Shown here piece by piece: positions 13,401 to 23,573 of a stretch of DNA of 64,000 nucleotides. The notes below the pieces were generated by a model. The model saw nothing but the letters and a program-made list of their open reading frames with translations. It searched no databases and was not told the DNA's origin. Origin of the DNA: Lepidonotus clava (taxonomy: Eukaryota; Annelida; Polychaeta; Phyllodocida; Polynoidae); NCBI GenBank assembly GCA_936440205.1, contig OW387141.1, positions 44,153,307 through 44,217,306 on the forward strand, in the 5' to 3' direction. The first letter of the stretch is position 1. The number at the start of each line of letters is the position of its first letter. The translations under genes were made by a program, and so were the position numbers.

Positions 13401-16400
13401 TTGGGTTACATTTAAAATGCATTAAATTAAGGGTCGGATACTCACATTCATTACTGTCTGTAAAAAGACAACACAAGTTTCCCTTTTTGAGCATTTGGAT
13501 TATGAAGCATCATGGTTATTGTTTTGGCACAACCAAGTATAAAGCTTATTTGTAATTATGAAGTATATGAGAAAGGAAACCTTAGTTTTCTTCGGGTGCA
13601 TACTCTCTCACCTAAGGGCATTTAGTTGTCCTTCAACTCTGAAACCTTAACAATTTTAGTGATTTTTTTTTCCTTTTTCTAAAAGACTCTGCTTGGCGAA
13701 TATGTGAACGTATACAATAAACTAAGATCTACATATCTAGTATATGTGCTGGCTCTAACACAATGTCCTTACGATTTGTGTCCAATATGTCTATGTTAGT
13801 CTTACGGCAAAAACAACAAAATATCACAAAACAAACAACGGATATGTAAAGGTAGGAAAATACCTCATCAAGTTAACCTTCTAAAATAGCTTTTAAGCGA
13901 TATATGTTCCATGGACTTATCTTATCTCTATATAAAAACATCATCATTCGAAAGCATAGTATTTTGTTAGCATAAAGCATTTAAATTTGAGTTTGTGCTA
14001 AGCTCTTTGAGTAATAATCGTCTTACCTTAACTTTCTCGTCGCGGTTACTGCCCATGTAGCCGGGGTCCGTCCGCCACGCACGGGTGAAGTAGTAACAAA
14101 GGCAAATTGTATTTATGAAGAAGGGAAACTGGAATTTAAACACATTCACATCTGGACTGTAATTAAGGAGAAATCTGTATGACTGTTCACATTTCTAACA
14201 GGGTAAGTAAATACATTTCAAATGTAGCCATTCATTAATATAGCATGGACACATCGGTGCAGAAACCTTTTAAAAAGTGAGCCATTTTTTTCAAATGACA
14301 GTATTCTGTAGATTTAAAAGAAAAAAACAATGACCTAGGTAAATAATTCTAAGATGCTCCCCTCGCGGCGATACGCCACGCCACTGGTTCCAAAGATGAC
14401 CGGAGCAGTCATACAGTGACATGTTAATAACCTACTGAAATCTCCCGAAACTTTGGTTGCTAAACGGACATCACTCGCTCCCAGAAGTTTTGGTTTAGGT
14501 CGACATTTATTTCTTACAATCCATCTTAAGTTCATTAGTCCTAAACATTATCAATCCAGTCTGGACTCGCTACCATAATACATGGGTTCTTGAGGACGGG
14601 CGGATATGGCTGCCTGATTCTAACAAACCATGAATAGTACTGTTATACGCCAGGCACCAGTAGAGGTGAAATTCTCAAACGACAGGCTCCGCCCACTTAA
14701 CGATATACATGAAAGGGAAAAGTTCAAAGAGTCTACCCTTCACGGTTGAGACGTGGCTTATAATTACTAATTCTCCAACCTAGATTAGATGGTGATATCA
14801 ACTCGTCTGTGAGAATATAATCATGTTGGCACAGGACTCAAAACGCATTCGATGCAAAAGGATACAAGGCCAATAGAAGAAAATCCAGGTTATATACATC
14901 CAGAACTTGGTTGCCAAGTAGATGGCCACAGGCGCCTCCGTCATAAACGTGTGGTCGAAGAACACTCTGCAAAACAGAAGAACAGAGTAGAACATGTATC
15001 GTTTACAACACAATAAGAGGATATTAAAGTTCTGTATTTTTACTATTTGTCGGTTTTTATTCAAGTAGATTTGTTTTATGAATCATGATTCTAGTTATTG
15101 ACAACAAAACAGAGGTTAGCAGCTACAAAACGATATTTACATCAAGGAGATAGACAATAAGATAATAGACCTAAAATTTACAGAACAAGTGAAATCCTTT
15201 GTGAGAAACAAAGATGCTCATCTCCTTATAGCTGAGAAGACCTAAAACAACAATCATCATCATCATCGTCATCATCTGAAACTTCGTTTGTTCAATCAAT
15301 GGCATAGTGAACATTCTTCTTACCGGCCGATGTAGCGCCAGAGGATGCCGACTATACCGAAGAGGATGAGCTTGGTGTACCAGGGCTGGTCCAGGTTAAA
15401 GATGAAGCCGATGGCCCAGATCACGAAGAACGGGAAGCCGTACATCACGTAACGCTTCGTTTTCTGAAACAAACACAGGACCAAAGTGTTAAAAAGTAAA
15501 GAAAAAGATAACGAAAATGTTCAAAGGAAAAGACAGGGGAAAACAACTTTTTAATGAAATTAGTCTATCTGTGATTTCATGTTATATTGCATTACGGTGA
15601 CAAATATCCAATTAAATAACACTTATTGCATATTGTATGTATCTTATCGCATTCAAACAACGTGTTATCTTATTTAGGATAACTGAAGAACTGCAGTTTA
15701 TCTAGACTATATTCATTTAAGCACATATAAATTTTATGACATCATTCTACGAATCAAGATAAGAGATAAACTACCGGAATCATTTTTGTATAAATCCTAT
15801 TCGATTTTAAAACAATAGTCACACTATTCTCATAACCACTAATTTACATTCCTATTAATATCACTGAGATTTGGTTGAAATACAGCAAATGAAATACAGC
15901 ATTCTTTTTGATAAGATTAATACATTTCTTACCTTATTATTGACAAGTTGCTTCAGCTTCCCACTGCCGTCCAGTCCTCGCTGTTGTCGAACTGCCCGGA
16001 TCTTTGAGGCCACCCACGTACTTTTCTTGGCCATGGATAAATCCAGTGGAGTCTCTTCCTGAATCAATCATTTATTACATAGATGTACTTGTTAGTTGTA
16101 TCGTAAAAAACGTGGCTATCTATTTCTGCTAATGCAAAGTAGCAAATAAGTTGCAACTATATTGCAAAAAGCTGCAAAAGTGTCCGTTTCAGATATGCCT
16201 CATCTTACGCCTTAGACAACAATTTACATTATCGCTACAAACGTTTCTAAGGGGCCTCCACGTCAAGGGGATGAGGGGTCTGATATTTTTTTTAATGTGC
16301 GTACATACAGTACTTCATGTATGGCCCCTAATGTATTGCGATGATACCGTAAACTTGTGCATGCTCACCTTGAAGTTCTTGCCCTCGGTGTCGCTGTTGG

Positions 16401-19400
16401 CGTCCAACAACATCCTGACGGCGATGTGGTTGCCCGACATACAGGCCCAGTGCAGGGCTGTGTTGCCGTGAAACTTGTCCGTCCTGGCCAGGTTGGCCTT
16501 GAAGGTGAGCAGCAGGCGCACAGGGTCCGGGCTGGGGGACAATTGGGAAAAGGTTAGCGTCAATTGTGGTATTTATGATATCTAAGTAATTTTTTTAATT
16601 TGTAAATTATGTGGTTATCTTGGGTCCTTTTGAGCTACTAGAGAAATTCTAAGGTCTATCCTTCACATGTTTCCACAAAGAGTTAAAGCCATTTCAATTA
16701 CCATCTTTTAGTTCTAGGCAGTGCATTTTAGCCAACCTTCATCTATTATTTGCAACCATTTGGTTACAGTTTGAAAATCGTATTTTCAACAAAATCCGAA
16801 ATGACTTACATCCTTGTTCAAAGCAATCTTTGAGAAAAATACAACACATATCAAAATGAACAATAAAATCAATTCTCATGGTTTTCTTTTCTGGTTGTCT
16901 TATACTTTGTACCCTGAAGAAGCCTTAAAAAGGCGAAACATGCGGGTTGATTATGATAAAATGTTCTGATATACATCATTTACTCAACTCTTTGTGTTGG
17001 TTTGACAGTTATTTTAACTTAAATTAACATTTGATATTTTGAAACAGAGCGGTCTTTTCTTTTATTTCCAGTACAAAAACAAAACAAACACTCAAAAGAT
17101 TCCCTCACCCGAAGACCCTATAGGCGGCCCACATGAGGGCGGTCATGCCGTTCTTGTCCTGCATGTCGACGTCCTGGCCCTTGGCGACGAGGTAGGCGAC
17201 GAGCGCCGTGTGGCCGAACTGCGCCGACAGGTGGATGCAGCTGCAGCCCTCGCCGTCCCGCAGGGAGGGGTCAGCGCCAAACTGCATCAGGGTCACCACC
17301 ATCTGCAGGTGGCCCTGTCTGAAACGGGAAGGTACGATATGAGTCAGGCTCAATGAAACAAGAAATTAGATAAATCAGGGAGGGGTCAGCGCCGAACTGC
17401 ATCAGGGTCACCGCAATCTGTAAGTGGCCTTGTCTGAAATGGGAAGGTACGATACGAGTCAGGGCCGATGAAACAAGAAATCAGGAAAATAAGGGAGGGG
17501 TCAGCACCGATCTGCATCAGGGTCACCACCATCTGTAGGTGGCCCTGTCTGAAACGGGAAGGTATGATATGAGTCAGGCTCGATGAAACAAGAAATCAGG
17601 AAAACCAGGAATATACTCTGAAATGATCTTCAAATGTTGTCAAGTGTGAAACGGGTCCAAGGTTACAGAGACGTACAGTGGTTTGATCTGCTGAAATAGT
17701 GTAATATTGTTAAAATGGGGTTTACTTTTTTGAAGCAGCGCAAAATTAATCAATTTGTTGACAAGTGTAAAACTTAAACTATGTTAATATCTTTTGTAAA
17801 TCAGTGATTGGTTAGATATTCAGGTTTTATAAATCAACAAAGATTTTTCACCACTCTCGAACTTCCAAGATCAAATTAATCACTTCGATATTCTACCTCC
17901 AATAAAAAACTCTTCTACAAATATGACTTTGACAGTAATATTTTCATAATTATCATAATTGTATTCAAATCTTGACGTTGTTTATCTCAGAAGAATAACC
18001 TTACCTTGCGGCCCAGTGTAGCGGTGTCGAGTTGAGGTCCCCTCCCACTCGGTCAATGACGGCGCCCTTTGAGAAGTAATACCTAGAAAACAAACGGCAT
18101 CACATTATTCATTACAACAGTTACACCATTATATATTCGACTTCCCAAGTTGATGTGTTTGATGACCATGTCTATTCCAAATTATTATTTTCATACATGA
18201 GCCTATATAATGTTTATAAACAGATTAGATGTCTCTAACTTATAACGGGTATACTTGTTACTTCGTTCTAGAAATGTAAGTATTTTAAGTGTTTTTTCTT
18301 AAAACTGAGCCTTAAGTTTATATGTTTATTTCTCCATCGGTGATAACAAGAACAGTGAAGATCTGTTGTACCAAAAACTGCCCGCTTATTTGACAATTTC
18401 TTTTATCATTTTATCTTTAATTCCTGCCGTGATGCAAACACGCCAACCCTCAGAACTATCGGTATTAACTAAATTAACTAAATATTCCCGCTTACTTGAC
18501 AATTTCTGTGCGGTTGTTGATGGCGGCCCAGTGAAGGAGGGAGACATTCTCTGAGTCCACCTGGTTGACATCGAAGCCGCCCTCGATGAGCTCGACACAC
18601 CGCTCATACACGCCATACTGGGTGGCCCGCACGATGTCGAAGTTCTTGTAGTCGTCGGCTGAGGGCTGCTGCGGGGCCGGCGGCGACTTGGCTACGGTAG
18701 GCGGGGGGTTCGGGAGCTGGGGCTGAACGGGGTACGGCTTGTGGCTGCCATAGGTCGGCTCCGAGGACTGCAAATAGAATACGAAGTGGGAAATGTTAAT
18801 TGACGTCGCTACGAAACGGGTCGCAGTGGGTACAGTGTATTCCAAAAACTTTCTCAGGCTAGGAAAATCTGTGTGTCCGTGTGTATTCAATGACCAGAAA
18901 ATGGATGTGGACGACCAGAAAATTACTTCTGGTTGTCCTCCTGACAACCAGATATTTTCAAGATATTATTGATATTTAGGCCTTTTTTTCTTAAATAGCA
19001 ACGTCAACTTGCCCCAATATTGGGGACGATCTATAACTGTATGTGGACAACCAGATTTTCATTATTGGTTGTTCTCTGACGACTAGAAAAAATGACAAAT
19101 TTTCCTAGCCTGTTTCTTAAACGGTGGACAAATTGTCTGACATAATGGGTATTATACTGGACATTTCACTACCATATCAGATGTGTTCACTACTATATCA
19201 GATGCGTTAATTCATTTCACCAGATTTCCGGAACTAAAAGCCAGTAAACAGTGAATATTCCCAAAATAAGTTAGGACAAAATGTGCGACGTTTAGGTACC
19301 TAACCTCAGACATGGATAGGGGAAAGGTCGGAGATGTCCGTATTTCTGATGGTTTTACGTATACACTGTAGGAAGAAATTACGATCTAGTGTCAATTAAA

Positions 19401-22400
19401 CCATCACCAAGTTACCAAGCAGAAAAAACAAAAAGGTTATGGATCCAGGGTCCCCACTCAAATTTCATTTTCAAATTCCCTGTCAGGGCAGTGGCACCCG
19501 AGAAATATACACACAGGAATGTCTTCTGAAAAAAAAACTTAATTTCTGACACTGCCAGTGTTCTCAAGATTTCCCTATCCAGCGGCAATTTTTTCCGTTT
19601 TTCAAAACAAGTTGTTCAAATTTTAAAGCCTTTGTATGCAGAAAAAAACTTGGACAATTCAACAACAAGAAGCCCTATCCCTAATATTTTGAGAATATGG
19701 AATTGCAAAACTTGATCAAATGAAATTCCCTGCGTTTTTCCTGTGTTTTGGTAAATTTGCAAATTCCCTTCGTTTTCCCTGTCAGAGATATTTTTCATTT
19801 TCCCTGTTCTCCCTATGCTGTGGGGACCCTGTGGATCAATGCATCTATGTCGGGCACTGGTAATACAAGTCAGTGACTTGTTACTGTTGTTGCCCGTCAT
19901 GTTGTTGCTGGCGGAGGCTTGTTTAAGCGTTAGAATTAGTGAGAGGATTAGGTCTAGAACTGGTCAAATATAAACTGGTGAGCAGTGGTTCTTTACGAGC
20001 TGTAGCCATAAACGTCGAGTCTAAGCGTTCCACCAGCCATGACAGTGCAAAAAATACATGGACATGGAATCAAAACGAAGAATTCAATGGTTGAAAAAGA
20101 GATGTCCCTGATTTAGTGTACTGACGCGGCGTCAGTCCTAGTTAAAGAAACTACATGTCTAAGACAGTGTAAGGACTGACATAGAATCTCTCCCTGTTGT
20201 GCTAGGAAAGCAAAGGCCAAGTCAGGGCCGGAGCAAGGAATAGATAGGCAGGACCATCACCAGCAGCAGCCAGAGTGTTTAGGTCACTGGTTGATTAAAC
20301 ACCTTGTGCAGGAGTAGACTAGGGTACTGGGATTTGTAAGGGAACTCCGCAGCAGGCTTGACGGTGTGAAAGGGGCATTTGGTCGTGAATGCTGACTAGA
20401 CTAGCCTAAGGACTGGTAAAATGTCAAAGGGAAGTCAGTGACTTATATCTTATGTCTTTCACATTATTAAACAACATCCTTTCACACAAGTGTTTGTGTC
20501 AGCTCTAGATAATGAAGTACAGCTCGAGATGATTTGCAGTTTAACTTTGAGAAGACTGCGACTTGGACTAGCTCACTTAACAGAAGAATGAGTTGAAGAA
20601 TAACACTTAATTACTTCCCTATCATTAACGATAAAGATAACCTCCAAGGTTCATTAGATTATTTTAAAAATGTACCAGTATGTGCAACATCATTGTTGAC
20701 CCAGAAAAGAGAGATCATTTAACACTAATCATAGGCTATAGGCATGTGTGGAATACAAAGTTGTTTCGATCTAATATTCATTTTCAGACCAGAATTCAGT
20801 CACTGAAACCTTGACAAGTTGACAATCATAACCTTTAGATCTAATTCACTGAGTAGATCTAAATACATTAAATGATTATTAATTTAAAGCCTTTAAGGTA
20901 ACCGTAATAGCAACAGTATATCTATATATATCTAGAAATTACTAGTAGAATCGGTTCGTGATTTACATAAGCTCTCTCGTGAGCACAAAATAGTTAAATT
21001 AGTTTTGTCTTCGCTCAATTTTTTTGTGGGACTCGTTAGCGAAATATTGGAATTTAGATAGACCTGTGCTGATTTCATTTGAAAATAAGAGAATAATACG
21101 GTACACCGTACTACATAATTTCATAAATTAAATTCCACTCATACTGTAATAGTGTATGATGATACTCATTGTGTCATAAGAATTTCAATTGTTGTAATCA
21201 ACAAAACAGAAAACTTCAAAAGAAAAATTGGTGACTAAAGAGTAACGTTAGTTGTAAAATCTTGTATATTTTTGAGTGGTTTCTTTCAAGTATCTACTAT
21301 TATGTGCCTCTGGAGTCTGGAAAAAAATATGAATATCGATAAATAATGCAAAATTCAACTTCCCACACACAACATTTTAGTTTGTCCCAAAGCTTTGCAA
21401 ATTGGTATGTAACTAACTTAAGAATGCTGCGACGGAGTACAGTATACCTCAGGGGTGGGCATCCTGTCGCATTGTCGCACAAAAATGCGACAGAGGCCTC
21501 AAATTGTGCGACAGGAAGTTCCTAGGTAAATTCTGAGTAAAATTTTATAGAATTCCAATCCAAAAGCCTGCTACAACCCAAATACCATGAATGTTTATTT
21601 ACAAAGAATGCTTATTTACAAGAGGAAATTTCGTCAGTCTTTTTTCTAATTCCTTTAAATGTATGTCTTCAGAGATAAAATCAGTTAGTATGCTTGTATT
21701 CTTTTTACATTTGAGATTAGGTACGCCAATAGAGACAGCATTTTCTTCTGAACAAAATGGCTTCTCTCCTCTTAAATTAGATCTTACAGATATGCCCTAC
21801 AGTACTTGTGATCAACTCATATGCATATATATATTCAGTGTCCGAAATTAAGGTTTTATTCTTAGCACCCGCCGGTTGCAGAGGATCTGAGATATATAAA
21901 GTAAAAACAATACTTTAAAAAGCTATGTAAAATGGTGAAAAAATACGCACCATCAGGGTGCATACATTTGAAAATCATGCACCCTGCCTCAGAGTCATGC
22001 AACTCGGGTGCAGGGTGCACCCTTAATTTCGGACACTGATATTTTGTATGTTTAAGGTCTATGAATTGTTCATCTTGATAGCCCTCATAAATGTGCATTT
22101 AATGGTGAATTGTGCAAAATGGGGTTTTGATGAAAAATATCTTTTCACAAGTTTTATATATTCACCATAGGGGATGGGGAGCCTAAGCAAAAAGTATACG
22201 TTGGTTGGGGGTTGTACATTTGAAAAGAATATTCAATTTCAGGCACCATTGTATGTGATTTCAAGAACAGAATGTGTATATTTCAGTTACCTAAAGGCCC
22301 GGTCACATATAGAGACTGAACTCCACTCAACAGTTGAGTTGAGTTGGGTCTCTGATAGTTTTGATATGTGACATAGGGTTAAAACTGGAGTTTTAGGTTT

Positions 22401-23535
22401 TCTCAAGACTGATCAGTCTGGTCTCTAATCTTGAGATGTTGAAGATTTAAAACTGGATAGTCTTGAGTCTTAAGCAGTCTTAAGATCCAGTCTCAATATG
22501 TGACCAGCCTTAAGACTGGATAGTCTCCAGTCTCAAGCAGTTTTAAGGCCCAGTCTCTATATGTGACATAGTTTAAGACTCAACTCAACTGTCTTGAGTT
22601 CATTATCCAATCATATAAAGGCAAATAGACACACCTCTTTTTCCTACATATCATTGAGTTTATAGGCAGAGAATAGAAGACACAAGACTATCCAGTCTCT
22701 ATATGTGACCACTCATCATTTTTTCCTTAAGACTGGTTTGTCTGCAACTGTTCAGTCTCAAGTCCTTAAGACTGTTGAGTTGAGTTGAGTCTCTATATGT
22801 GACCGGGCCTTAACACTTTGTGCTGAGGGCAAGGAAATACTTTCTGACTGCTCTTTGTATAATAACCAATGGATTAAGAAACTAACACATTTCTAGAAAT
22901 ACTAGAAATCTGGTGCTAAAAAACTGAAATATTGATCAGAATTTCCCTAAAACCCCAGAGCTTCTGGGGGCCTGAGCGGCCCCCAGACCCCCTGCTTTCA
23001 TACACGCAGTGTATTAGATCTAATACATTTCATGTTGATTTTCTTTTGGCAAACTAAGCTAAATTTTGAATAATATTGTATATATTATATAGTATAATAT
23101 TGAATTATATAATATACTATTTACAGCTTGTGAAAAATGTCCCTTTTCTTTATTGATTAAGGTCTGGGTGGGGTAGATTAATTGGTGGTAGTCTGAGATG
23201 CGACGGGGTAACCAATATGTGCGACATGAAGAAAAAATGTGCCCACCCCTGTACCTACAGTAAGCAAACATTTGCAGTGCATTGGTCGTCCACAGCCCAG
23301 CCACGGCACAGGCACAGACAGGGCCGACTGACGGAGGGGAGGGACCGGGGTAGACCAATGCAAAGCCTTGGAAACTGCAGGATTCTGACAAAATAGTGAA
23401 GCCACCATGAAATCAACTTCACTGCAACCTAAAGAAAAGAAATATTGCACAACTATAACGAAAGTTGTAGAATATTACCCGTTGTAGAAGTGGGTCCATC
23501 GGATTGCAGGTCGGGTCCTTTTCGGTATCTGCCAT
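7283..23535 (-). CDS. ZDHHC17: ZDHHC17/HIP14-like ankyrin-repeat palmitoyltransferase, 14 coding exons, 647 aa
   Basis: S-acyltransferase that should transfer palmitate from palmitoyl-CoA to cysteines of substrate proteins at Golgi and vesicle membranes. Coding exons, in transcript order: 23535-23479, 18767-18496, 18082-18005, 17318-17109, 16531-16369, 16058-15933, 15463-15324, 14966-14866, 14151-14027, 10681-10525, 10152-10069, 9446-9292, 8324-8227, 7460-7283. All junctions are GT-AG and the phases join into one open frame of 1,944 nt. The protein has ankyrin repeats (about 60-270), two spans (about 306-347), two more (about 365-404), the DPG motif (411-413), the cysteine-rich domain with DHHC (catalytic C469), two last spans (about 484-503, 533-554) and TTNE (563-566). 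N103 and W133 match human N100 and W130, which bind substrate zDABM peptides. DHHC rather than DQHC favours ZDHHC17 over ZDHHC13. Human ZDHHC17 has 632 residues. Confidence 0.96.
8227..8324 (-). CDS. ZDHHC17: ZDHHC17 exon 13 (TTxE motif)
   Basis: 98 nt encoding [20 protein letters not shown] and onward. TTNE is the TTxE motif of DHHC enzymes, followed by RYKHF as in human ZDHHC17. Confidence 0.95.
8429..8644. mobile_element. hAT-like MITE (CAGAGATGCCA ends)
   Basis: The left end CAGAGATGCCAC and right end GCATCTCTG are inverted. The interior has repeated AAAGTAGGAAA blocks in both orientations. Flanks AATATT and AATGAT are only a partial target-site match. It is in the ZDHHC17 intron between exons 13 and 12. 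Confidence 0.6.
9292..9446 (-). CDS. ZDHHC17: ZDHHC17 exon 12 (sixth membrane span)
   Basis: 155 nt encoding a lumenal loop ([12 protein letters not shown]) and the last span ([20 protein letters not shown]), ending at QLYQ before a GTAAGG donor. Human has CSPWMFWMFLN at the same place. Confidence 0.95.
9538..9828. mobile_element. hAT-like MITE, CAGGGTCCC family
   Basis: Perfect 12-base terminal inverted repeats (CAGGGTCCCAAC and GTTGGGACCCTG) enclose 291 bp rich in TTCCCTGTATTTTCCC-type strings. The flanks GTTATT and GTTATG are a probable 6-bp target-site duplication with one change. Related copies lie at 19446, 33081, 54843 and 55133, with fragments near 46530 and 50228. Confidence 0.85.
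10069..10152 (-). CDS. ZDHHC17: ZDHHC17 exon 11 (fifth membrane span)
   Basis: 84 nt encoding [19 protein letters not shown] and the rest of the span, directly after the DHHC domain. The acceptor is TTACAG and the donor GTAAGT. Confidence 0.95.
10525..10681 (-). CDS. ZDHHC17: ZDHHC17 exon 10 (DHHC cysteine-rich domain)
   Basis: 157 nt with the zinc-binding cysteine-rich domain: FCSTC, then [16 protein letters not shown], then [12 protein letters not shown]. The catalytic cysteine is C469. Every zinc-ligand Cys and His position expected of the family is present, so the enzyme should be active. Confidence 0.97.
10725..10756 (+). other. Short dispersed motif with hammerhead-like core, copy 1
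   Basis: GGAGATGCCTGTC then AAAAGGCGAAACATG resembles the sequence at 16912-16942. GCC and GGC can pair as a short stem just before GAAAC. It may be the tail of an old transposon; no larger element can be outlined. Confidence 0.3.
11612..12256. mobile_element. Diverged MITE with AGGCCCAGTCACATAT end
   Basis: The left end AGGCCCAGTCACATAT and right end ATATGTGACGGAGCCT are inverted repeats related to the cleaner copy at 22295-22810. TAA precedes the left end, but the right flank has changed. The 645-bp interior is AT-rich with no coding frame. It lies in the large intron between exons 10 and 9. Confidence 0.65.
12257..14026. other. ZDHHC17 intron, no feature recognised
   Basis: AT-rich intron sequence between the diverged MITE and exon 9. 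I see no exon, RNA gene or bounded repeat. Confidence 0.6.
14027..14151 (-). CDS. ZDHHC17: ZDHHC17 exon 9 (fourth span and DPG motif)
   Basis: 125 nt encoding the fourth membrane span ([14 protein letters not shown]) and [10 protein letters not shown] with the DPG motif of DHHC enzymes. It ends at an AAG|GTAAGA donor in phase 0. Confidence 0.9.
14866..14966 (-). CDS. ZDHHC17: ZDHHC17 exon 8
   Basis: 101 nt. It contains [16 protein letters not shown], the best conserved membrane segment of the family. The donor is a weaker CTT|GTATCC. I chose it because joining to exon 9 at CAG|ATGTG gives [14 protein letters not shown], which aligns with the human protein without gaps. Confidence 0.85.
15324..15463 (-). 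CDS. ZDHHC17: ZDHHC17 exon 7 (first two membrane spans)
   Basis: 140 nt encoding two hydrophobic segments, [14 protein letters not shown] and [14 protein letters not shown], separated by NLDQPWYT. This matches the first hairpin of the human protein. Confidence 0.93.
15933..16058 (-). CDS. ZDHHC17: ZDHHC17 exon 6
   Basis: 126 nt, both ends in phase 0. It encodes [20 protein letters not shown] and a basic helix up to KQLVNNK, the cap of the ankyrin domain and the linker to the first membrane span. It aligns with human ALDLAKQRKNVWMINHL. Confidence 0.9.
16251..16328. mobile_element. Very short MITE with TAA target-site duplication
   Basis: GGGGCCTCCA at the left and GGCCCC at the right form short inverted ends, flanked on both sides by TAA (16248-16250 and 16329-16331). 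At 78 bp it is probably an internally deleted relative of the element at 339-537. A TAA duplication would suit PIF/Harbinger-type elements. It lies in the intron next to exon 5. Confidence 0.5.
16369..16531 (-). CDS. ZDHHC17: ZDHHC17 exon 5
   Basis: 163 nt encoding [20 protein letters not shown] and a further ankyrin repeat ([15 protein letters not shown]), ending at a GTGAGC donor. Confidence 0.95.
16912..16942 (+). other. Short dispersed motif with hammerhead-like core, copy 2
   Basis: CTGAAGA at 16914-16920, a short AGCC/GGC stem with a TTAAAAA loop, then GAAAC at 16935-16939. CUGANGA plus GAAA is the conserved core of hammerhead ribozymes, which Penelope-like elements are known to carry. 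The outer stems are not evident, so this is a resemblance only. Confidence 0.3.
17109..17318 (-). CDS. ZDHHC17: ZDHHC17 exon 4
   Basis: 210 nt encoding ankyrin repeats 3 and 4 ([20 protein letters not shown], then [20 protein letters not shown] and beyond). Its first 57 nt and the splice acceptor before it are copied twice more in the upstream intron (see the 115-bp tandem repeat). Confidence 0.96.
17262..17606. repeat. 115-bp tandem repeat, three copies, spanning the exon 4 boundary
   Basis: Units start at 17262, 17377 and 17492, exactly 115 bp apart, and differ at about 5-15 percent of positions. Each unit contains, on the minus strand, an intronic tract ending in TTTCAG and the first 57 nt of ZDHHC17 exon 4. 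Only the 17262 unit continues into real exon. The other two keep the acceptor and the codons for QGHLQ and [10 protein letters not shown] (with changes) but run into intron copy. Because 115 is not a multiple of three, use of an upstream acceptor with read-through would shift the frame. Confidence 0.95.
18005..18082 (-). CDS. ZDHHC17: ZDHHC17 exon 3
   Basis: This 78-nt exon completes K110 and runs to [13 protein letters not shown], the second ankyrin repeat. It contains W133, equivalent to human Trp130 in the zDABM-binding groove. Confidence 0.95.
18496..18767 (-). CDS. ZDHHC17: ZDHHC17 exon 2
   Basis: Residues 20-109 and two bases of codon 110. A proline-rich, probably disordered stretch (about 29-58) leads into the first ankyrin repeat. 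[15 protein letters not shown] and [10 protein letters not shown] match human ZDHHC17 closely. N103 corresponds to the substrate-binding Asn100 of the human protein. Confidence 0.95.
18855..19112. mobile_element. hAT-like MITE, CAGGCTAGG family, copy 1
   Basis: CAGGCTAGGAAAATCTGT and ACAAATTTTCCTAGCCTG are 18-base inverted ends with one mismatch. TTTCT flanks both ends as a 5-bp target-site duplication. The interior repeats GACCAGAAAAT and GACAACCAGA motifs. A second copy in opposite orientation is at 29719-29988. Confidence 0.85.
19446..19831. mobile_element. hAT-like MITE, CAGGGTCCC family, copy with exact 6-bp duplication
   Basis: CAGGGTCCCCAC and GTGGGGACCCTG are perfect inverted ends. 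TGGATC is present on both sides (19440-19445 and 19832-19837), a 6-bp target-site duplication. At 386 bp it is longer than the 9538 copy, with an internal insertion. It lies in ZDHHC17 intron 1. Confidence 0.9.
19832..21449. other. ZDHHC17 intron 1, no feature recognised
   Basis: Unremarkable intron sequence between two transposons. No exon, RNA gene or bounded repeat seen. Confidence 0.6.
21836..22038. mobile_element. MITE nested in the 21450 element (CAGTGTCCGAAATTAAGG ends)
   Basis: CAGTGTCCGAAATTAAGG and CCTTAATTTCGGACACTG are perfect 18-base inverted ends. ATATT is duplicated on each side. The interior holds an imperfect palindrome around GGGTGCATGA/GGGTGCAGG. A degraded relative is near 36625-36690. 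Confidence 0.9.
22295..22810. mobile_element. MITE nested in the 21450 element (AGGCCCGGTCACATAT ends, TAA duplication)
   Basis: AGGCCCGGTCACATATAGAG and its reverse complement form long inverted ends. TAA lies on both sides (22292-22294 and 22811-22813), as in PIF/Harbinger elements. The interior is an array of short sense and antisense units such as GACTGGATAGTCT, TTAAGACT and GAGTTGAG. The strand can therefore fold back almost along its length. There is no coding frame. Confidence 0.85.
23479..23535 (-). CDS. ZDHHC17: ZDHHC17 exon 1 (start)
   Basis: It encodes 19 residues from MADTEKDP to LLQR and ends at a GTAATA donor in phase 0. The start is supported by a good context (AAACATGG) and by an in-frame TAG four codons upstream (23545-23547 on the complement). 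The 4.7-kb first intron carries a 1.8-kb transposon. Confidence 0.85.
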
Positions 23536-23573
23536 GTTTGGGGACTATGCACTGAATGGTATACTGGATGGTG

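Larger units (their letters stand above)
21450..23251. mobile_element. hAT-like non-autonomous transposon carrying two nested MITEs
   Basis: CAGGGGTGGGCA at the left and TGCCCACCCCTG at the right (with one base inserted before it) are inverted ends. TACCT flanks both sides (21445-21449 and 23252-23256). The subterminal regions repeat TGCGACA and TGTCGCA. About 1.1 kb remains once the two nested elements are excluded, and I see no transposase frame, so it is probably a deletion derivative. It is in ZDHHC17 intron 1. Confidence 0.8.

Noticed and set aside
18386-18616. Alternative minus-strand frame over ZDHHC17 exon 2
   Set aside because: It is a shifted frame of the true exon; the conserved frame gives the ankyrin repeat.
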